A stretch of DNA of 64,000 nt from Pseudomonadota bacterium (GTDB lineage Bacteria; Pseudomonadota; Alphaproteobacteria; Rhizobiales; Hyphomicrobiaceae), in contig JAFECG010000022.1 of assembly GCA_018242215.1 (NCBI GenBank), positions 124,001 through 188,000 on the forward strand, written 5' to 3'. A model generated the notes under the pieces. That model worked only from the letters and a program-made list of their open reading frames with translations, was not told where the DNA came from and made no database searches. Made by a program: the position numbers and the translations under genes. Position 1 is the first letter of the stretch. Each line of letters begins with the position of its first letter. Positions 9,352 to 17,076 of the stretch are shown one piece after another.

Positions 9352-9450
9352 GCGGCTTCCGACTCCCCTCCGGGGAGCCGGCCGGAAGCCGTGCTGCGCA
9401 TTTTTTCATAGCGGCTTCCGACTCCCCTCCGGGGAGCCGGCCGGAAGCCG
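9352..9450. repeat. Twin 40-bp palindromic repeat between convergent genes
   Basis: Two identical 40-base copies at 9352-9391 and 9411-9450, 59 bases apart. Each folds as GCGGCTTCCG/CGGAAGCCG arms enclosing CTCCCC/GGGGAG. A TTTTTT run follows the first copy. The pair lies between the 3' ends of the hydrolase (9338) and the SIMPL-domain gene (9459), so it probably ends transcription from both sides. Resembles REP-type elements. Confidence 0.85.
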
Positions 9451-9458
9451 CATGAGCG

Positions 9459-10190
9459 TTATTTCAGCGCCCAGGTAACCGTGACGCGCGCTTCGAGGGT
9501 GCTCGTGCCGGCTTCGATCGGCACGGAGGCTGTTGCAGCCTTCGCGAGCCGCGGCGCGTAGGTGATCGGGCCGCTGGACGATGTCTCCTCGGAGATCTGG
9601 AGGACGTTCCCGACTTCGGCGCCGGCAGCGGCGGCCAGCAGTTTCGCGCGCCTCAAGGCATTGGCCACGGCTTCCTTGCGGGCATTGTCCTTCAGCGTGT
9701 CCTCTTTGGAAACTTCGAACGTGAGGCCCTGGATCTGATTGGCGCCTGCGCTCACGACGTCGTCGAGAACATCTCCAAGCTGATCGAGCTTTCTGACGAG
9801 CACGATGACCTGGTTGCTGACGCGATAACCGCGCAGCTTCGGCGGCTGTCCGTCTTTCGAATAATCCATCACCGGCTCGACGTTGAACGATGCGGTCTGA
9901 ATGTCCTTGGGATCGATGCCTTTGGTTTTCAGCTCGTCGATAATCTTGCTCATCGTCTCGTTGTTCTGCGTCAGCGCCTGACGCGCAGTCTCGGCTTCGG
10001 TCGAGACGCCTGAGGTAATCCGTGCACGGTCCGGCTCCGCTTCAGCCGTCCCGGAAGCCGACACGGTGATCGTCCGCTCCATGGAACTTTCCTCCGCATG
10101 CGAGATCGTCGACGAGGTAGCGAGCAGCGCAACGACGCAGCCCAGTCCGAGGGTTGAAAGGAGGACTTGAGAGCGCAAAAGTCTGTTCAT
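9459..10190 (-). CDS. Secreted SIMPL-domain (DUF541) protein
   Basis: 243 residues. Residues 1-32 form a signal peptide: charged MNRLLR, hydrophobic core LSTLGLGCVVALLA, and likely cleavage after SHA. The rest is the SIMPL/DUF541 domain, opening ITVSASGTAEAEPDRARI and including RGYRVSNQVIVLVRKLDQLGDVLDDVVSAGANQI. Such periplasmic proteins, like E. coli YggE, are linked to oxidative-stress tolerance but have no known reaction. GGAGA stands before the ATG. Convergent with the nitrilase-family gene across the twin palindrome. Confidence 0.9.
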   Translation of the reverse strand: MNRLLRSQVLLSTLGLGCVVALLATSSTISHAEESSMERTITVSASGTAEAEPDRARITSGVSTEAETARQALTQNNETMSKIIDELKTKGIDPKDIQTASFNVEPVMDYSKDGQPPKLRGYRVSNQVIVLVRKLDQLGDVLDDVVSAGANQIQGLTFEVSKEDTLKDNARKEAVANALRRAKLLAAAAGAEVGNVLQISEETSSSGPITYAPRLAKAATASVPIEAGTSTLEARVTVTWALK

Positions 10191-10402
10191 AGAAATCTCC
10201 GGCGGTTTTGATCGGAGCTATAGTCGGTTCGAGGACAAATGAGGGCGGAATGCTGTCTTTGCAGTGAACGAACCCTTGTTTGCGTGGCCAACGCGGGCGA
10301 GCTTGGGTTGCGACGCCCGCATCTCCTGCTATAGCATTCGCTCCCATTGGGGCCGGATCGGCGCCAGCGGGGTGTTTCCCAGGCGCCGAACCGAGACAGA
10401 AG

Positions 10403-11170
10403 ATGGTCGATACCAAACTTCGCGAAGACAAAGCCACGAAAAGCGCAGGTTCGGATATTCGCCAGAATTTCGGCACGAATTTCGTCGTCATCGGATTTTT
10501 CACGCCAAACTACGAACCGGCGGCGTTGGCGTTTTCGAAGAATCTCGCCGAGCAGCGCATTTCGCACCATCTCTATGCGCGGTCTCTTCTGGGTGACAGC
10601 TGGTATTCCCAGACACGGCAGAAACCGACGGTGCTGGCGCGCGCGCGTCGCGACTATCCGGATCTGCCGCTGATCTTCATGGATGTCGACTGCACCGTTC
10701 GTGGCGATATCAGCGGCATCCTGCGATCGCCCGGGGACCTTGCCATGCGGATCAAGGGCACCGCCCTCGGCACGACCCGGCGCGCGCTGAAGCCAACGAC
10801 GCGCGTCCTGCTTCTGCGTCCGACGCCTGGGGCTGCGGCGTTCGTTGCAGCTTGGGAGGCCGGGTGCGAGCACGCAGGCGGTGGCGATTCAGCGGAAGCC
10901 ATCCTGATCGAAGTCATGGGTGACACGCCCGAGCTTTATGCCATTGGGACGCTTCCACTCAGTTATGCGGGCATCGAGTTGCACGACGCGCCGGCTGATG
11001 CCGTCGTCGTGCATGACACCATCCATGATCAGACCCGCCCCGCGTGGGGATTGCGCCGAAGCGCGCAACGCTATTTCCGCGCCGGGCGAAATGCCGCCTA
11101 CCGGCTTGCGACCGGAAAAACCTACGACGAGCTCTATAAAAAGCGTGGCGCCCAGGACCGCAGCAAATAG
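10403..11170 (+). CDS. Glycosyltransferase-like (nucleotide-sugar fold) protein with a DVD motif
   Basis: 255 residues from ATG 10403. FVVIGFFTPNYEPAALAF opens a Rossmann-like half, and LPLIFMDVDCTVRGD (about 94-108) places a DxD-type metal/nucleotide-sugar motif after a hydrophobic strand, as in GT-A fold transferases. A late VVHDTIHDQTRPAWG may close the active site. No membrane segment. Similar proteins are annotated as nucleotide-diphospho-sugar transferases; the substrate is unknown. An upstream extension to 10280 is open but lacks similarity or a ribosome site. Lies just before the CAT tRNA. Confidence 0.6.
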   Translation: MVDTKLREDKATKSAGSDIRQNFGTNFVVIGFFTPNYEPAALAFSKNLAEQRISHHLYARSLLGDSWYSQTRQKPTVLARARRDYPDLPLIFMDVDCTVRGDISGILRSPGDLAMRIKGTALGTTRRALKPTTRVLLLRPTPGAAAFVAAWEAGCEHAGGGDSAEAILIEVMGDTPELYAIGTLPLSYAGIELHDAPADAVVVHDTIHDQTRPAWGLRRSAQRYFRAGRNAAYRLATGKTYDELYKKRGAQDRSK

Positions 11171-11266
11171 GCCCGCGCCCTCCTTCTGCCGGGCGACAGA
11201 ATGCCTGACACAAAATCGTCGTTGAGGCTGTCTGTCCGGCGAACATCTGGTATGAGAGCACCGCGC

Positions 11267-11342
11267 GGGCCCGTAGCTCAATGGTTAGAGCTGACGGCTC
11301 ATACCCGTCTGGTTCCAGGTTCGAGTCCTGGCGGGCCCACCA
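11267..11342 (+). tRNA. tRNA with CAT anticodon (elongator Met or Ile2)
   Basis: A 76-base cloverleaf with encoded CCA. The acceptor GGGCCCG pairs with CGGGCCC, anticodon stem GACGG/CCGTC encloses loop CTCATAC with CAT at 11300-11302, and the T arm contains GGTTCGAGTCC. It is not the initiator: the anticodon stem lacks the three GC pairs and the acceptor has a normal 1-72 pair. The D-loop CAATGGTTAGAGC resembles E. coli ileX, so a lysidine-modified Ile2 is possible; sequence alone does not settle it. Confidence 0.93.
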
Positions 11343-11440
11343 ATTCATCAAGGCTCCGATGCCGGGCCCGCCCTTGAACGGGCTCGGCGAGCTTGACATC
11401 ATTGCGTGCCGGACCCAGCAAAGTCGAAGGACGTGCCCGC

Positions 11441-11983
11441 ATGCGCCAGATGAAGTTGAGCAGAGCCTTCACTCTCATCGAGCCGGGGCCGGTTGTTCTT
11501 GTGACAACCCACGACGGGAGCAAGAACAACATCATGACCATCTCCTGGACAATGGTCATGGACTTCACGCCGATGTTCGCCATGACCACGGGGCCCTGGA
11601 ATTATTCCTTTGCCGCTTTGCAGAAGAACCGGGAGTGCGTGATCGCCATTCCAACGGTCGATCTTCTCGATACGGTTGTCGGGGTCGGCACGTGCTCCGG
11701 CGCCGACACCGATAAATTCGCGAAGTTCGGGCTGACCGCTGCCAAAGGGAAAGCCGTCCAAGCGCCGCTGATTGCCGAATGTTTGGCGAATATCGAGTGC
11801 AGAGTCGTCGACTTTGTCGGGGCGCACGACATCGTCGTGCTCGAGGGTGTTGCTGCCTACTTCAATTCCGCGCGCAAGGAAAAAAGGATGCTGCATGCGG
11901 TCGGCGACGGCACGTTCGTCGTCGATGGACGCACATACGATCGCAAAAAGATGATGGCTGCCAAGCTTCCCTCAGGCCACTAG
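11441..11983 (+). CDS. Flavin reductase-like (FMN-binding split-barrel) domain protein
   Basis: 180 residues of the DIM6/NTAB flavin-reductase family: PGPVVLVTTHDGSKNNIMTISWTMVMDF is the FMN-binding opening (about 16-43), followed by GPWNYSF and a C-terminal VLEGVAAYF. Members bind FMN and reduce flavins for partner oxygenases, or serve as oxidoreductases. No partner monooxygenase is adjacent. GAAGGA precedes ATG 11441. An MFS exporter follows downstream on the same strand. Confidence 0.82.
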   Translation: MRQMKLSRAFTLIEPGPVVLVTTHDGSKNNIMTISWTMVMDFTPMFAMTTGPWNYSFAALQKNRECVIAIPTVDLLDTVVGVGTCSGADTDKFAKFGLTAAKGKAVQAPLIAECLANIECRVVDFVGAHDIVVLEGVAAYFNSARKEKRMLHAVGDGTFVVDGRTYDRKKMMAAKLPSGH

Positions 11984-12093
11984 TCCCGGACGAAAGAACG
12001 TCTATAGACTGCGAAGCGCGGCGTCAGCCAGCCGATATGGCGGCACGAAATTTCCAACCCATCGCAACGGACGGAGACGGCATCAGCCAATCC

Positions 12094-13320
12094 ATGAATT
12101 TGCATACGTCCCCTAGTTCCACACGGCGTCTCTGGCGCCACGCACCTCTGCAATATTTTCTTTGGGCACGCGGTTTCTCGAAGTTTTCTGCGCAGATTTT
12201 GACGGTTGCAGTCGGCTGGCAAGTCTATGCGCTGACCTCGAGCGCGTTCGCCCTTGGAATGGTCGGTCTCGTTCAATTCCTGCCGACGGCTATCCTGGTC
12301 TTCATCGCAGGACATGCGTCCGATCGTTATGACCGCAAGCGCGTCATTCAGATCTGCCAAATCGTGGAGGCGCTGACTTCGATTTTCCTCGCGTTGGGAA
12401 GCTACCAAGGCTGGCTGACCGCGCCGCAGATTTTCATTGCTGTTGCGCTTTTCGGAGTGGCGGGAGCATTCGAGAGCCCGGCGACTTCGGCGCTTCTTCC
12501 CGGCGTCGCACCAGACGGCATGTTGCAGAAGGCGACGGCGCTATCGACGGGTGTTTTCCAAGTCGCGGCAATCACTGGACCGGCGATCGGCGGATTGGCG
12601 TATGGAGTTTCGCCTGCCCTCCCCTACGCGGCGATGGCGATTTTCTTTACGGTCGCCGCGTTCCTCAATGGGGCGATCAAGCTCGATCGTCCGGTGGCGG
12701 CGCGTGAATCTCCGACTCCCGGTGCGCTTTTCGCGGGCGCGCATTTCGTGCGTACGCATCCGGCCATTCTCGGAACGATTTCGCTGGATCTTTTTGCCGT
12801 TCTGCTCGGCGGCGCATCGGCGCTGCTGCCCATCTACGCACGCGACATTCTGCATACGGGACCGTGGGGACTTGGCATGTTGCGCGGCGCGCAATCCGTC
12901 GGCGCCTTGTTCATGACGGCGCTGCTGGCACGACACGCCATTACGAAGCATGTCGGAATGCGGATGTTCCAAGCCGTTATCGTTTTCGGAATCGCGACCG
13001 TTGTGTTTGGGCTGTCGAAAGTCGTCTGGTTATCGGTCCTTGCGCTGGCCATCATGGGTGCGGCGGATACGATCAGCGTCGTCATTCGCGTTTCCCTCGT
13101 TCAGCTTGCGACGCCGGACGATATGCGCGGACGTGTCGGTGCGGTGAACTTTCTCTTCATCAACGCGTCCAACCAGCTTGGAGAGTTCGAGAGCGGGACA
13201 GTGGCGGCGCTGCTGGGTGCGGTTCCCGCCGCTGTGCTCGGCGGATTGGGTACCATTGCCGTCGCGCTTTTGTGGATGAAGCTTTTCCCGGTGCTGCGCA
13301 ATCTCGAACGGCTTGAATAA
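12094..13320 (+). CDS. MFS transporter, EntS-like (MFS_3) exporter
   Basis: 408 residues from ATG 12094; an in-frame ATG 12037 would add 19. Twelve hydrophobic segments are visible, starting with FSAQILTVAVGWQVYALTSS. The loop between helices 2 and 3 has GHASDRYDRKRVIQ, the major-facilitator A motif. The layout matches the MFS_3/EntS group, which exports siderophores and other small molecules. Substrate unknown. It follows the flavin reductase by about 110 bases with no clear terminator, so the two may be cotranscribed. Convergent with the hydroxyacid oxidase gene, 7 bases away. Confidence 0.85.
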   Translation: MNLHTSPSSTRRLWRHAPLQYFLWARGFSKFSAQILTVAVGWQVYALTSSAFALGMVGLVQFLPTAILVFIAGHASDRYDRKRVIQICQIVEALTSIFLALGSYQGWLTAPQIFIAVALFGVAGAFESPATSALLPGVAPDGMLQKATALSTGVFQVAAITGPAIGGLAYGVSPALPYAAMAIFFTVAAFLNGAIKLDRPVAARESPTPGALFAGAHFVRTHPAILGTISLDLFAVLLGGASALLPIYARDILHTGPWGLGMLRGAQSVGALFMTALLARHAITKHVGMRMFQAVIVFGIATVVFGLSKVVWLSVLALAIMGAADTISVVIRVSLVQLATPDDMRGRVGAVNFLFINASNQLGEFESGTVAALLGAVPAAVLGGLGTIAVALLWMKLFPVLRNLERLE

Positions 13321-13327
13321 AAGACGT

Positions 13328-14470
13328 TCAGGTTTCGAGGCAGTCGCGGGATATTTGCTCGAGCGTTCGCACGCCCGAGAGCGCCATCGTCACGTCGAGT
13401 TCATTTGAGATCAGCTCGATCGCCTTGCTGACGCCGGCTTCACCCGCCGCGCAGAGGCCATAGAGATAAGCGCGGCCAAGCAGGCAGGCGCGGGCGCCGA
13501 GTGCGAGCGCCCGGAAAACGTCCTGTCCCGTTCGAATGCCCCCATCGAAAAGGATTTCGACATCCGATCCCACGGCATCGGCGATCCGCGGCAACATCGA
13601 TATCGACGAGGCGGCACCATCGAGCTGGCGACCCCCGTGGTTCGAAACCACAATGGCTGTGGCACCGGTTTTAGCAGCGAGTCTCGCGTCTTCGACATCC
13701 ATGATGCCCTTAATAATCAACTTGCCGGGCCAGCGATCGCGGATCCAGGCGACATCGTCCCATGACAGGGCCTGATCGAACTGGCTGCTGATCCAGTCCA
13801 TGTACGACAAGAGATTTTCCGTGCCGGGAATGCGGCCCGCGACGTTTCCGAACGTCTTGCGCTTGCCCATAAGGACATTCGCGATCCACGCAGGCTTCAA
13901 CGCGATCCGACCGATGGTCTTGGGGTGAATGCGCGGCGGGACGGTGAGCCCGCTCCGCACATCGCTATGACGCTGGCCAAGCACTTGCAGGTCAACGGTC
14001 AACACGAGTGCGCTGCAGTTTGCCTTGCGCGCCCGCGCGATGAGGTCGGCAACGAAACCGCGATCGCGCATGAAGTAGAGCTGGAACCAGAAGGGCTGCG
14101 TGACGGCTTCCGCCACATCCTCGATCGAGCAGATCGACAAGGTGCTGAGCGTATACGGGATGCCTGCCTTTTCGGCAGCACGTGCGGCGGCGATTTCTCC
14201 ATCGCGGTAGGCCATTCCGCTCAAGCCGATCGGCGCCAACGCAAAAGGATGCGGACGTTTTGCGCCAAGGAACGACTGGTTTTGAGTCCGGTTCGCGGCG
14301 CCGGCCAGGACGCGCTGGCGAATTTTTATTTCGGCGAGATCGCGAAGATTGGCGGCGAGCGTCGATTGCGAATAGGAGCCGGATTCGTAGTAGCCCATGA
14401 AATCGCTTGGAACGCGACGGTGCGCCAAGCGTCGCAGATCATCGATGCAAGCAACCGAGTTCAGGGTCAC
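13328..14470 (-). CDS. FMN-dependent alpha-hydroxy-acid oxidase/dehydrogenase (LldD-like)
   Basis: 380 residues, a full TIM-barrel enzyme oxidising L-lactate or a similar 2-hydroxyacid to the keto acid. Landmarks are FALAPIGLSGMAYRDGE, QPFWFQLYFMRDR, the LIIKGIMDVEDA strand with an FMN-contacting Lys, and the family signature SNHGGRQLDGA with the active-site His. DGGIRTGQDVFRALALGA binds the FMN phosphate. It begins at a GTG (14470) with no clear ribosome site. A quinone or cytochrome is the likely acceptor in the dehydrogenase branch; the substrate cannot be read from sequence. The cyclophilin-like gene is immediately upstream. Confidence 0.92.
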   Translation of the reverse strand: MTLNSVACIDDLRRLAHRRVPSDFMGYYESGSYSQSTLAANLRDLAEIKIRQRVLAGAANRTQNQSFLGAKRPHPFALAPIGLSGMAYRDGEIAAARAAEKAGIPYTLSTLSICSIEDVAEAVTQPFWFQLYFMRDRGFVADLIARARKANCSALVLTVDLQVLGQRHSDVRSGLTVPPRIHPKTIGRIALKPAWIANVLMGKRKTFGNVAGRIPGTENLLSYMDWISSQFDQALSWDDVAWIRDRWPGKLIIKGIMDVEDARLAAKTGATAIVVSNHGGRQLDGAASSISMLPRIADAVGSDVEILFDGGIRTGQDVFRALALGARACLLGRAYLYGLCAAGEAGVSKAIELISNELDVTMALSGVRTLEQISRDCLET

Positions 14471-14519
14471 GTCGCCGGTCCGAACAGTGCCGCGAAGGTC
14501 ATTTCTTTAGGATGGTTGT

Positions 14520-14900
14520 TCAGCAATCCGCTTCACTGACGGAGATGGCGACGCCAGGGTGGACCGATTTGAGCTGGCGGACATCATCGAGTGCCTCCGC
14601 CCAGACGTTACAAGGTCCCGCCATGCGGATCTCGCCGCGCGTCCGCGATAGCGGCGTCGGGCCGAAGCCGATGGAGATCGCATCCCCGTCTGGCCAGAAG
14701 ACGATATCGCCTGCCTTCACCGTGACACGGGCATCGGGTTCGGCCGCCGAGCTGACAGGCGCATCGAAATAGAGTTCTCCGCCCCATGTACGGGCTGCCG
14801 CTTCAATAGGAAGGGCTGCCCAAATCCGCTCCGCCGTGGGCGTGTCGAGAAGTCTTGCACGAATGGCAACACCCCCGGCCCGTATCACGATCTTTCGCAT
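14520..14900 (-). CDS. Cyclophilin-like fold protein (TM1367/COG2164-like)
   Basis: 126 residues from ATG 14900. IRAGGVAIRARLLDTPTAERIWAALPIEA is the usual opening of the small cyclophilin-like group, and GDIVFWPDGDAISIGFGPTP is its central loop. These are beta-barrel proteins without proven prolyl-isomerase activity. Same strand as the hydroxyacid oxidase, 49 bases before it, so possibly cotranscribed. Function unknown. Upstream, 14901-15134 carries nothing I can identify. Confidence 0.75.
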   Translation of the reverse strand: MRKIVIRAGGVAIRARLLDTPTAERIWAALPIEAAARTWGGELYFDAPVSSAAEPDARVTVKAGDIVFWPDGDAISIGFGPTPLSRTRGEIRMAGPCNVWAEALDDVRQLKSVHPGVAISVSEADC

Positions 14901-15134
14901 ACAGCACAATCCCGATCAGCACGTCGCGACCGGGACTAAGAAGCGGCCGCGGGGAGGAAGTCTCTCATTGAGGGCGTTCGCCTTCAAGGGGCTTTGCCTC
15001 ACCAAAAGCCGACAAAATGCCCTTCATGCACGAAAGTTGCTCAGAAACCGGCCACCGGACATGGCAGTCGGTATGCTGCAATTGCGAAAAGGCTCGCGTT
15101 AAACTGTATCGAAATCGAGCCAAAGTCGCTGCGA

Positions 15135-16379
15135 TCACTTCGGCGCCGGTCCAAATATGAGCGACGTATTCAAACCGCCGAACGCGAGGGAGTTCGACAT
15201 CGTGTAGCGGAGTTTCATGTCTCGGCCGACGTTCGGAACGTAATCGAGATCGCAGCCTTCGCCCGGTTCATCAAGGCCGATGGTCGGGGGAACCCAGCTC
15301 TCCTGCATCGCCATGATCGTGGCGACCGCTTCGATGCCGCCACCTGCACCAAGCGGGTGTCCGTGCATCGATTTCGTCGAAGAGATCGCGAGCTTATACG
15401 CGTGGTCCTTGAAGACGTTCTTGATCGCTTTCGTCTCGTTGATGTCGTTGTCGGCGGTCGCGGTGCCGTGAGCGTTCAGATAGTCGATCTGCTCCGGTGC
15501 AATGCCGGCTTCGCTGATTGCGTTCTGCATCGCAACGCTCGGGCCTTCGACGGTCGGCTTGACCATGTCCTGACTGTCGGAGGCCATGCCGAAGCCGCAG
15601 AGTTCCGCGAGGATTGTCGCACCGCGCGCTTGAGCGTGTTCGAGGCTCTCCAAAACCAGCACGCCGGCGCCGTCCGCGAGCACGGTGCCGTTGCGTTTCT
15701 TGGCGAAGGGGAAGCAGCCCTGAGGGGAGAGCACGTGCAATGCCTGCCAGGCTTTCATCGTCCCGTAGTTGATGACGGATTCCGAAGCGCCGACGAGTGC
15801 GACGTCAACGAGGTTGTCGCGAATGTAGTCGCGTCCGATGCCGATCGCGTGCGTCGCCGTCGAGCATGCCGAGCAAGTCGCAAACGTGGGTCCTTTGACG
15901 CCGAATTCGATGCCGACGTGCGCGGCTGCCGACGAGCCGATGATGCGGAGCAGCGTCAGCGGATGGGTGGCACGCTTGTTATGAATGAAAAGATCGCGAT
16001 AGGCCGTTTCATAGGTCGTCAGACCGCCGGCGCCAGAACCGATGATACATGCCGAACGATAGGGATTGACGATCGGCATTTCGAGGCCCGACATCTTCAC
16101 CGCTTCATCGGCGGCCGCGGCGGCGAACCAGGAATAGCGGTCGGCAAGGGTGATGATGCGATCGCGCTTAAAGTGCCTCAGACGCTGCTTGGGATCGAAA
16201 CCCTTGATCTGAGCGGCGATCAGAATTTTCAGGTCGTCAACCGGAAAGCCTTCGAGCTCACTCACGCCCGATTTGCCGGCCCTGAGACCAGCCCAGAAAT
16301 CGGGAACATTCTGTCCGATCGGAGTTACGACTCCGAGGCCCGTGACGACGACGCGGCGTCCCGGTTTACCATTCGACAT
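15135..16379 (-). CDS. Beta-ketoacyl-ACP synthase, FabF type (KAS II)
   Basis: 414 residues. Condenses an acyl-enzyme with malonyl-ACP. The thiolase-fold triad is present: C172 in the ATCSACSTATHAIG segment, His in LNAHGTATADND, and His in MHGHPLGAGG; the N-terminus VVVTGLGVVTPIG is classic FabF. It is the second gene after a dedicated acyl carrier protein and lacks the usual fabD-fabG-acpP neighbours, so it is probably a second ketosynthase for a special chain, not the housekeeping copy. A hairpin (16409-16435) separates the two genes. Ribosome site weak. Confidence 0.92.
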   Translation of the reverse strand: MSNGKPGRRVVVTGLGVVTPIGQNVPDFWAGLRAGKSGVSELEGFPVDDLKILIAAQIKGFDPKQRLRHFKRDRIITLADRYSWFAAAAADEAVKMSGLEMPIVNPYRSACIIGSGAGGLTTYETAYRDLFIHNKRATHPLTLLRIIGSSAAAHVGIEFGVKGPTFATCSACSTATHAIGIGRDYIRDNLVDVALVGASESVINYGTMKAWQALHVLSPQGCFPFAKKRNGTVLADGAGVLVLESLEHAQARGATILAELCGFGMASDSQDMVKPTVEGPSVAMQNAISEAGIAPEQIDYLNAHGTATADNDINETKAIKNVFKDHAYKLAISSTKSMHGHPLGAGGGIEAVATIMAMQESWVPPTIGLDEPGEGCDLDYVPNVGRDMKLRYTMSNSLAFGGLNTSLIFGPAPK

Positions 16380-16408
16380 CGATTAATCTTTCTTGTCTGG
16401 TGAATACG

Positions 16409-16435
16409 CGGAAACCCCCGGGATGGGGGCTTCCG
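16409..16435 (-). repeat. Hairpin between ACP and ketosynthase genes
   Basis: CGGAAACCCCC and GGGGGCTTCCG arms, with one A/C mismatch, around GGGAT. It lies between the ACP stop and the ketosynthase start, with no T-run after it in the transcript. A processing or attenuation site that lets ACP be made in excess is plausible. Shares the CGGAA/TTCCG core with other palindromes here. Confidence 0.55.
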
Positions 16436-16476
16436 GAATTCACGCTTTGATTTCGACAGAAGATCGCTCGCGGCCG

Positions 16477-16746
16477 TTACGCTTTGGCTGCGGAAGCCTG
16501 CTTGGCGGCAATCAGCGACTTCACGCGATCGACGACGGAGCCGACCGTCTTGAACGCTTCGACTTCTTCGTTGGCGTTGTATGGGATCTCGATCCCGAAG
16601 CCATCCTCGATGTCGAAAACGATCATCGCAAGATCTAGTGACTCAATCTTCAGATCTGTAAGCTGGGTGTCGAGCGAGATATCGTCGCGCGGCTCCTTCA
16701 TATGCTTCTTGAGGATTTCAATAACCTTAGTCGCGACTTCGTCCAT
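16477..16746 (-). CDS. Acyl carrier protein (specialised)
   Basis: 89 residues with strong GGGAGAGG before the ATG at 16746. The four-helix carrier fold is clear: EVATKVIEILKKHM, then KIESLDLAMIVFDIEDGFGIEIPYN. The phosphopantetheine serine is S36, but the usual D-S-L reads E-S-L. The C-terminus is an Ala/Lys tail, AAKQASAAKA. It is not AcpXL, which has a different sequence and a fixed cluster. Paired with the FabF-type ketosynthase and divergent from an acyl-CoA ligase 330 bases away, hinting at a pathway for an unusual acyl chain. Confidence 0.9.
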   Translation of the reverse strand: MDEVATKVIEILKKHMKEPRDDISLDTQLTDLKIESLDLAMIVFDIEDGFGIEIPYNANEEVEAFKTVGSVVDRVKSLIAAKQASAAKA

Positions 16747-17076
16747 CGGCCTCTCCCACCCTCGCAATTCCTGCGATGGGCCAGTTTTGCTTGGCATCTA
16801 CCTAAATCAAGACCACTACATCAGCAAGCGGGGGGGTCACTTATCCTTAAACAACCGCGAAGTCCAGGTACGGACCGTCGCGCTCATCTTGCCGCTGCCG
16901 ATCCTGCGTTCAGCTTCCCTAACCGGCGGTGCGCAAAGTGGATGGTCCCGCTAGCTTTGATGCGCCGAAAGTTGTCTAATATTCAAGCGTCCCGGTTGCT
17001 GATTATGGTGTGTTTACGACATCCTCAGCGAAGGTCAACGCGATCCGGACGAACATAATCAAGATACCGGACAGCC
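16747..17076. other. Intergenic region between divergent ACP and acyl-CoA ligase genes
   Basis: 330 bases with no coding signal on either strand. The right half holds a possible promoter for the ligase (16957-16985). I see no palindrome resembling the fadE operator. Otherwise nothing recognisable. Confidence 0.6.
16957..16985 (+). promoter_or_regulatory. Possible sigma-70 promoter of the acyl-CoA ligase gene
   Basis: TTGATG (16957-16962), a 17-base spacer, then TATTCA (16980-16985), 92 bases before the ATG. Spacing is ideal and the match moderate; not tested. Confidence 0.35.

Noticed and set aside
9352-9450. CRISPR-like direct repeat
   Set aside because: Only two copies, each palindromic, with a 19-base gap and no array or cas genes.
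11343-11440. Integration site next to the CAT tRNA
   Set aside because: No repeat of the tRNA 3' end, integrase or foreign-looking DNA follows.
11779-12093. N-terminal extension of the MFS transporter
   Set aside because: Open in frame but overlaps the flavin reductase gene and lacks membrane or similarity features; the transporter fold begins after 12094.
14994-16403. 469-codon open frame on the plus strand
   Set aside because: Lies opposite the FabF-type ketosynthase with its codon shadow; composition is Arg/Asp-rich, no similarity, and no ribosome site.
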